Source: Pogona vitticeps (Eukaryota; Chordata; Lepidosauria; Squamata; Agamidae). From it: a stretch of DNA of 64,000 nucleotides. The DNA lies in NCBI RefSeq assembly GCF_051106095.1, contig NC_135786.1, forward strand, positions 144,941,001 to 145,005,000, in the 5' to 3' direction. A program made the translations under genes and the position numbers. The notes beneath the pieces were generated by a model. It saw only the letters and a list, made by a program, of their open reading frames with translations, had not been told where the DNA came from and ran no database searches. This document shows positions 57,771 to 64,000 of this stretch, in pieces (the stretch's first letter is position 1; every line of letters begins with the position of its first letter).

Positions 57771-59710
57771 CTCATGCTTTAAAGTCTGGTTCCCTTGTTG
57801 TAAATCTGTTCTTGAAAACCATGTAGTTTAATAACTTTAAAGATATTAAAATCTATATTGTTATTTTAATTACCTTTGTTTTGTGAGTCACCTTTCAAAC
57901 TTACAAGATGGGATTGCTGAGCACATTTTAAAATAAAAACAAAAGAAGCAAACAATGTTGAAATGAACTCAAGTGAAGCAGCAGAATAAAAACTACATTT
58001 CATGGCATTTCAAATCCAAACCACTGCAATGCGTAAATAAAAATGTTTTGTGTGGATGCTTCAGTATAACACTGCAGGTGCAGGACATTACTTTTAGAAG
58101 CGGAAGTTTCAGAACTGAGTGTAACAAATGAAAAAAATTCTATCCTTCATTTTTATCCACTTGATCTCTGATAATGGTGGCATTCCTGAAAGGGCTTACT
58201 GGAATATCTTAGCGGGAAGAGCTCTGTTATATCTATGGTCCTAGCTGTGAAATGTCAAAAATTGTTCTGAGTTACAAACTGGCAGTGAAAACCTCTCAAA
58301 ACTGCCAATGTCTTTATCAAATTCCTTGTTGTTATATTATGAACTAATTTCAGCTTCCAGAGACTGCGACTACACTAGCAAGTCCAACTGGACTAATTCA
58401 GCTTTGTTATAGCTTGATTCACAGCCTGTTTTACACTTCTTTTCAGATAAGGTGATCACATGGAGACAGAGGATTGTTTTGTTGTCAGTGTCCACACTGG
58501 CCCCTCAATTTGATGTGGTTTGATCCACACCATGGCCCACAGCCCATGGCCCCCTTTTTTTATCCCACCTTGTGCCAATCCCCAGATCTCTTTTTACAAA
58601 TTATTGTAAACTGGTGTTGCATGACACTGGGAAAAACAAGATTTCCCCCCAAAAAATTCTCCATAATGTCCAAACACATAGACACATAATGTGGAAACAT
58701 AGTAATCTGGTGCGGTTAGTTTGAGTTTTTTCCATTTCATATTGACCTTTATCTCTTTTCTTGCCTATGCAGAGGTGATCTAGCACTAAACTAATATACT
58801 GTATCAACATAATGATAAGATAATCTTGTGCCAAACTACATAGCTTTTTTTTTTTTTAATAATTGGGGAAATGAAGGAGAAAGATTGTGTGGGTGGTCAT
58901 TCCCACTGTTCAGAGCATCACACTTATCTTAATACATCACCAGAATACCACTTGCAGTCACAATCCCCATTCCTTTGGAGAACAAAACAACTGATCACAT
59001 GGGGAAAATTATGTTTGAATCATTATGGCTTGAAAAAAGTAGAAGTCTTAAGGAGCAGAGAAAAAATATCTCCATATTGGGGGCAAAAAGGTCCAGATTT
59101 GAATTGGCCTTTGTGTCATATGATCAACTTTTTTAAAAAGCGAAATTCATTTTATATCCATAGCAAATCCTTAGCCTTTAAGGCAAGCCCCAGGTATAAC
59201 AGTAGTATAAAGCCAATGTTAACAGAGGTTGCATCAGAGTATCCTTGACTATTAGGCATCACAACTGGCACATCTGCTTCACCTAATGCTAAGGGCAATA
59301 TGGTCAAAATCCCCAGTCCCCTCTTCAACTGGTCGAAAGCGAGGCAGTGAATTCCATGCTCTTCTCTGTATGGAGAAAGGTAAAATGGGTCTGATAGCAT
59401 TTGGGGATTGGATTTCAAAATAAAAAAGTCCTCTGATATGGTTCAGGCCACTGAAATCTGTTCCCAAGGACCAATCCTTTTCCCTGATTCTCCCTTCTTC
59501 TGCAATTCTGTGCTTACATTCTGTGCACACTTTCCTTGAAGTTAGCCCCCAATGAACCCACTGGGTTTATTCCCAATAGACAAGTACAGGATTATTACAC
59601 TGTATAAAAACTGATAAAGTTTCCTCATGCCACCGGTTCCAAATCAAGATTAATGTCAACAGCCAAATGTTGATCTCTGAATTGCTTCACTACATTTCAA
59701 CTATTTGAAA
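57771..59710. other. Unassigned stretch
   Basis: No gene recognised. A copy of a short worn motif lies at 59533-59602. A 125-codon frame at 58871-59248 has no domain or context. Confidence 0.4.
59533..59602 (+). repeat. Short worn repeat motif
   Basis: 'cccccaatgaacccactggg', 'tttattcccaatagacaagt', 'acaggattattacactgta' follows the same order as the copies at 43165-43202 and 15801-15836. Confidence 0.45.
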
Positions 59711-59715
59711 GATTT

Positions 59716-59811
<96 letters not shown>

Positions 59812-59812
59812 T

Positions 59813-59892
<80 letters not shown>
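59711..59892. repeat. (TTTC)45 microsatellite
   Basis: 182 bp of TTTC with one extra T near 59811 that shifts the phase. The Lys-Glu-Arg and Phe-Leu-Ser frames are artefacts. Confidence 0.97.
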
Positions 59893-60581
59893 GTAATGCT
59901 GGCATTACAATTTACATGCAATCACTCAGTTACTACAGAAAATAGACTCAAAACAGGCATGTACTCCACCCTTTGAGACATTGTCTGAATTTACATGGTC
60001 CTATAACATATTTCTTGAAATTTCAGTGCCAATGTTGGCTTGAAAATGGTTTAAAAAAAAGAAAAGAAAAAGAAAATCTAATGCCGTCATTTGTATATAT
60101 ACACTATTAAAAATCTAGGAGAAAAAGCAAGAGGAAGGACAGCTGAAATATATTTTGTCCTGAAAAAGACGTTATGTGTGTAGTGATTTTCTCTCAGTAC
60201 ATACATAACAATCTAGAAACTGTTGCTTGATGTGTTAGTGGTGTACAAGTTAATAAATAAGCCAGCACCCCAGACCATTTGGTGACCCCTGACCTCCACA
60301 TGAGGGAACCATTACTTTCGCTAATGATCTACATTGTGTTAGCACTGCCTCAAAATTGTTCTATATGAACCCAATTACTGTATAGTATAAAATGAGATGG
60401 AAAAGGATGACTTGTTGATCAACCTACAGCTTTTCAGTGAAATCTTTTATAGTACATGACTCTTTAGTTTGAATACATCAGTGTAGTGTTTTGCTGGGAC
60501 TTTTCTTTCCTTCTCATTGAAGCCTCCAAACAGACCTTCTCTTGCAATGCCATACAGCTGACCATTGCAGATTAGACTAGG
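59893..60581. other. Unassigned stretch
   Basis: No gene or element recognised. Confidence 0.4.
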
Positions 60582-61112
60582 TGTAGGCATCCTTCAGTCT
60601 CGAGAGACTATGGTAATGTGCCATGAATAGAGGTCTTGGAACAACATCTGGTGTGGCAGAGAAGGCCAATTCAAGCGTGACAATCCCTTCCACACTGAAA
60701 ACAAATACAATCTGTACCCTGTCCAGCTCCCTGATTTTGCTGGTTTTGGGACTGCCTCTTTGCCTCAGCCTGCTGAACAAGTGTCTCTTCAAAATGGGAG
60801 AGGCCATTTTCCACTGCCTGCCTCCAGGCTGAACGCTCAGATGTCAGGGCTTCCCATCTGTTGATGTCCATTCCTAAGGCCTTCAGATCCTGCTTGCAGA
60901 TATCCTTGTATCGCAGCTGCGGTCTCCCTCTGGGGCGCTTTCCCTGCACTAATTCTCCATACAGGAGATCTTTCAGAATCTGACTGTCAGGCATTCTCAC
61001 AACATGCCCAAGCCAATGTAGACATTGCTGTTTCAGTAATATATACATGCTAAACATTCCAGCTCATTCTAGTGCTACTGTATTTGGAACTTTGTCCTGC
61101 CAGGAGATTAGA
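60582..61112 (-). mobile_element. Non-LTR retrotransposon 3' end, same family as 13589-14395
   Basis: A 128-codon minus-strand frame (61057-60671) reads 'LHWLGHVVRMPDSQILKDLL', 'YGELVQGKRPRGRPQLRYKD', 'ICKQDLKALGMDINRWEALT', 'FEETLVQQAEAKRQSQNQQN' and ends in 'CICFQCGRDCHA', the first half of a zinc finger. A frame change follows. The 3' end contains 'atagtctctcgagactgaag'. The copy is 5'-truncated and less decayed than the one at 13.6 kb. Clade not assigned. Confidence 0.88.
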
Positions 61113-63038
61113 CTCCAGCACATCATATATTCAACTATAGAACAGCCTACACCCCTTCAGTGTGGTGACAGGAAAAAAAGATTTGCATTAGCAAAGATCA
61201 TTTTTAAACATATTTATTTAATGTGTGCTCTGTGTAAATATTATAAAAAGCTGATTAGTATCTTTCAGTTTCCCACTTAAGGAGCTTAATGCGCCTCATG
61301 TGTATCAAATTCTCTCCCCCCCTTTTTTTCTTTTTCAAAGTATACACAAGTAAATGCCTTTCTGTGAATACCAGAAAAAACAAAGTTTAAAAAAAGTCAA
61401 GTTACCTGACTCTTCAAGATTTTGGATTACCATGCCCAGAATTCTCCTCTACTGGTTGGGATCTTCTGAGAATCATTATCACAAAACTACATCTTTGTCA
61501 AGGTTTCAAAGACCTCCCCTTTCTTAGATCCAGCAATGAGATTTTATCTGTGGCATGCCTCTTTGGCACCATTTATTTTACTTACTTATTTATTTAAAAT
61601 AGTTTTTTAAAAATAAATGTACTTCATGAGTTCTTCTTCCCCAATGCCACTGCTCAGTCTGCTTTCAAGGAAACAAAATAAAACACAGGAGTGATGGAAA
61701 AACTGGGAAAATTATGAGGCAGAGTTTGATCTTTACGCAAGGCCAAAAGGAACAAAAGTAGATCATATTTACTAGGATTCATTATCTGCCAATGCACATT
61801 CCAGTAAAGCTTATCACCAGGGCACCTGTGCTGTACAAATATCTAAATATACGTGGATTTTAGAGTCCGAATGAAGTAACTGCTCATGAATGTTTGATGG
61901 ATTAGGATTAGGAGCTTGATATGCAAATAGGACTAATATTTGCATTTATTTACAGCTCGTCATAATCCCTGAAACAGAAATGAGTTCTGCATCCTTTAAA
62001 GTAGAAAAAACAAGGTGAAGTTCCTTTTCTGACAAATCACTCATCAGAAAAATTGCTCGAGGGTTGTGTCACATCCAATGTGTCAAGTAGGTATGTTGTC
62101 ATTGGGAAACCAGAAGCATTTTGCCAGTTGAAATGGGGCAGCAAATGACTCGTGATGCATAACGCCCAAAGCCTGTCAAGTTATTCTGGTACATGAGACA
62201 GAAAAGCCTCCAAGTGTTCTTTTTTTCCCTGTCAGTAAATATACAATAACAAGGAAATAGACAGATAGACCATTTGCAGCCCTTTCACAACATCCAAAAA
62301 CGACATCTTCAAGTGTTCACCTCCCTCTGCCCAATGACAGAGCCACCCTGCTGATAACTCATAACTGAAGCAAATATCTGCACCAGTGATACCTAACCTG
62401 ATTTATTTTAAAATACAATTCAATTTCATGATAATTCTTTAGAGGGTTAGTTGTATCTCACTGTTGATCTCTGTAGAACAACAGCAAAACGAAGACCTAG
62501 AAACTGCACTGAAAGGATCCACACATATACTGATACAACTTTGGCCTGACGTCTAAACATGTGAATACCTCACTCCACAAGTTAGATCTTCATTTGCACA
62601 TCCACATATTCACAATTTAAGAAAAAAAATAGTCAAACCCAATCCACACTTCCAGTGAGTGAAGACCAACAAACACTGCCAGATAAATATCCATAGGATT
62701 AAGGGTTCTAGCATTCAGTAGAATAAAGCACTTAAAGGTGAAACTCACTTGTTAGATTGAATTCTGCTTTTTATATTTTTGGTATTTTAACTTTCAAACT
62801 TTGGGGAATATTTCTCTGCATCATACGTATCTATAAACATTATGTCTTCTATCAGAAGGGAGTTTCATAAATCAGTGAGGACTTCTGAATCTGAATTATG
62901 GGAGTTAAAGCCCCAAGACAGCAGTAGGTAGAACAGCTCCTCTACTTCCATTCAATTCCCAAGCTGTTCCTCTCGTGAGCGAGAACAAAAGGAACCTACT
63001 GAACTATGGGAATTACCAGCTTCCCTGAGACTATATAT
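61113..63038. other. Unassigned AT-rich stretch
   Basis: No gene recognised. At about 61421-61500 there is a faint resemblance to a palindromic hAT-type MITE ('ttaccatgcccagaattctc', 'gggatcttctgagaatc'), too weak to call. Confidence 0.4.
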
Positions 63039-63166
63039 CAGTGGTTCCAAGCATTGGATAACCCAGCTGCTTTTGGACTGCAACTCCCAGAACAGCTGGT
63101 GGTGAAGGCTTTTGGGAATTGCAGTCCAAGAATACCTGGATTACCCAAGTTTGGGAACCTCCACTG
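63039..63166. mobile_element. hAT-type palindromic MITE (128 bp)
   Basis: The ends are CAGTGGTTCCAAGC and GTTTGGGAACCTCCACTG. The interior arms 'ttttggactgcaactcccag' and 'gggaattgcagtccaag' are inverted. It is related to 2736-2870. The flanks share only TATAT, so the 8-bp duplication is worn or the left edge has changed. Confidence 0.8.
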
Positions 63167-64000
63167 TATATGGAGGCAGAAGTCACCCTCACAAGGAATA
63201 TGCCCTCATTGGAGCTGAATGGAGGTAGAGGGGCTGCTGTACTTTCTGCTGTTTTGGGGATTTCACTCCTATAGTTTGCACTGGGGGTTTCCCACTGAAT
63301 TATGGGTGTGGGAACTCTATTAAATATGAAAGCCTCATCCCTAGCAGTTTTGTTTAGAGCACTATAACGAACAAGACTCAGAGTCAATGCTGTAGTGGAG
63401 CAAGTCTCACAGATCAAAGCACTGGCACTTTTAACTATGAGGGACAATTACATCACCTACCATCCTTGGCCCCCAAGGCTACCCTGTTCTGGTTGAATTA
63501 AGTGACAATTTTCATCATTAGCTACATATATGGGGAATGGGAAATGCAAAGTATTTAGGGTACAATTAAGTAACTGAAAATTGACATAACACAAGCAAAG
63601 TAAAAAATCTCTGCTGGTGCAGTTGTGCTGTATTCTACGGTTTCACCAGAGACTGTGTAAGTGCTTGATGGAACAAAAATCATATGGGATACCATCATTG
63701 TGTGAACTCTGAAGATATGCATCTGCTAGCTCAACAGTTCCTACACTGGTGCAGTGGCATCACTAGATATAATTTATTAGCTTTACTTAGAGGGTAACCA
63801 CATGGTCAGATGCCATGGGATTTGTTTCACTTATAAAATGGGCGAATTCATTTTTTAAAATTGTCCACATGATTACAAGGTTGATTCAAATCAGTCCATC
63901 CTATTTGCTGTCAATTCAGCTTATTATTCTTATTATTTTTTTTTTTTTGGTCTTTAAAGGGCTACAACATTTTCATAACAGGGGGATTCAATCATTCCCC
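63167..64000. other. Unassigned stretch to the window end
   Basis: No gene recognised. A 138-codon minus-strand frame at 63031-63447 overlaps the MITE and has no domain. Confidence 0.4.

Overview
The window looks like intergenic or intronic DNA from a squamate reptile, most likely a lizard. It is AT-rich and loaded with microsatellites. Its repeats are the set expected in squamates: BovB/RTE LINEs, an L2/CR1-group LINE, CR1 3' ends, tRNA-derived SINEs with RTE-like or L2-like tails, and many small Tigger/pogo-like and hAT-like DNA transposons. I found no host protein-coding exon, rRNA, tRNA or CRISPR array that I can support. The open frames present are short chance frames, microsatellite translations or remnants of transposable elements. 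The species call is an inference from repeat content and was not tested by alignment.

Layout. 0-13 kb: mostly unassigned AT-rich DNA with a hAT MITE (2.74 kb, perfect 8-bp target duplication), a CR1 3' end (4.0 kb), two TA-flanked Tigger-like MITEs (6.2 and 7.3 kb), a SINE and one copy of an unclassified dispersed repeat (10.4-10.8 kb). 13-21 kb: a non-LTR retrotransposon 3' fragment (13.6-14.4 kb), an L2-tailed SINE (15.5 kb), two more Tigger-like MITEs (16.7 and 19.3 kb) and a second copy of the unclassified repeat (17.2-17.6 kb). 21-24 kb: two BovB pieces in opposite orientation that meet at the same point of the element, as in a twin-priming 5' inversion, with 1.4 kb of other DNA between them. 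24-36 kb: SINEs, several near-perfect hairpins (25.6, 27.6, 29.0 and 32.8 kb), a 46-unit GATA array and a long composite simple-repeat block.

36-40 kb: a nearly complete but broken BovB on the minus strand, followed by an 844-bp Tigger-like MITE with an internal minisatellite. 40-46 kb: (AAG)n and a third copy of the unclassified repeat. 46.1-51.1 kb: a complete-ended endogenous retrovirus with two 323-bp LTRs differing at one base, a 6-bp target duplication and a tRNA-Trp-type primer-binding site. It looks recent but is broken inside. 51-64 kb: an RTE-tailed SINE pair, a hAT element with perfect 8-bp target duplication (52.5 kb), an L2-group LINE carrying a nested MITE and a nested LINE-1-like insertion (54.8-57.8 kb), a long (TTTC)n array, a second fragment of the 13.6-kb LINE family (60.6 kb) and a second hAT MITE (63.0 kb).

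No genes work together here in a pathway. The biology is that of successive transposon waves. The items most worth following are the young retrovirus, the three-copy unclassified repeat, the twin-primed BovB and the hairpins.
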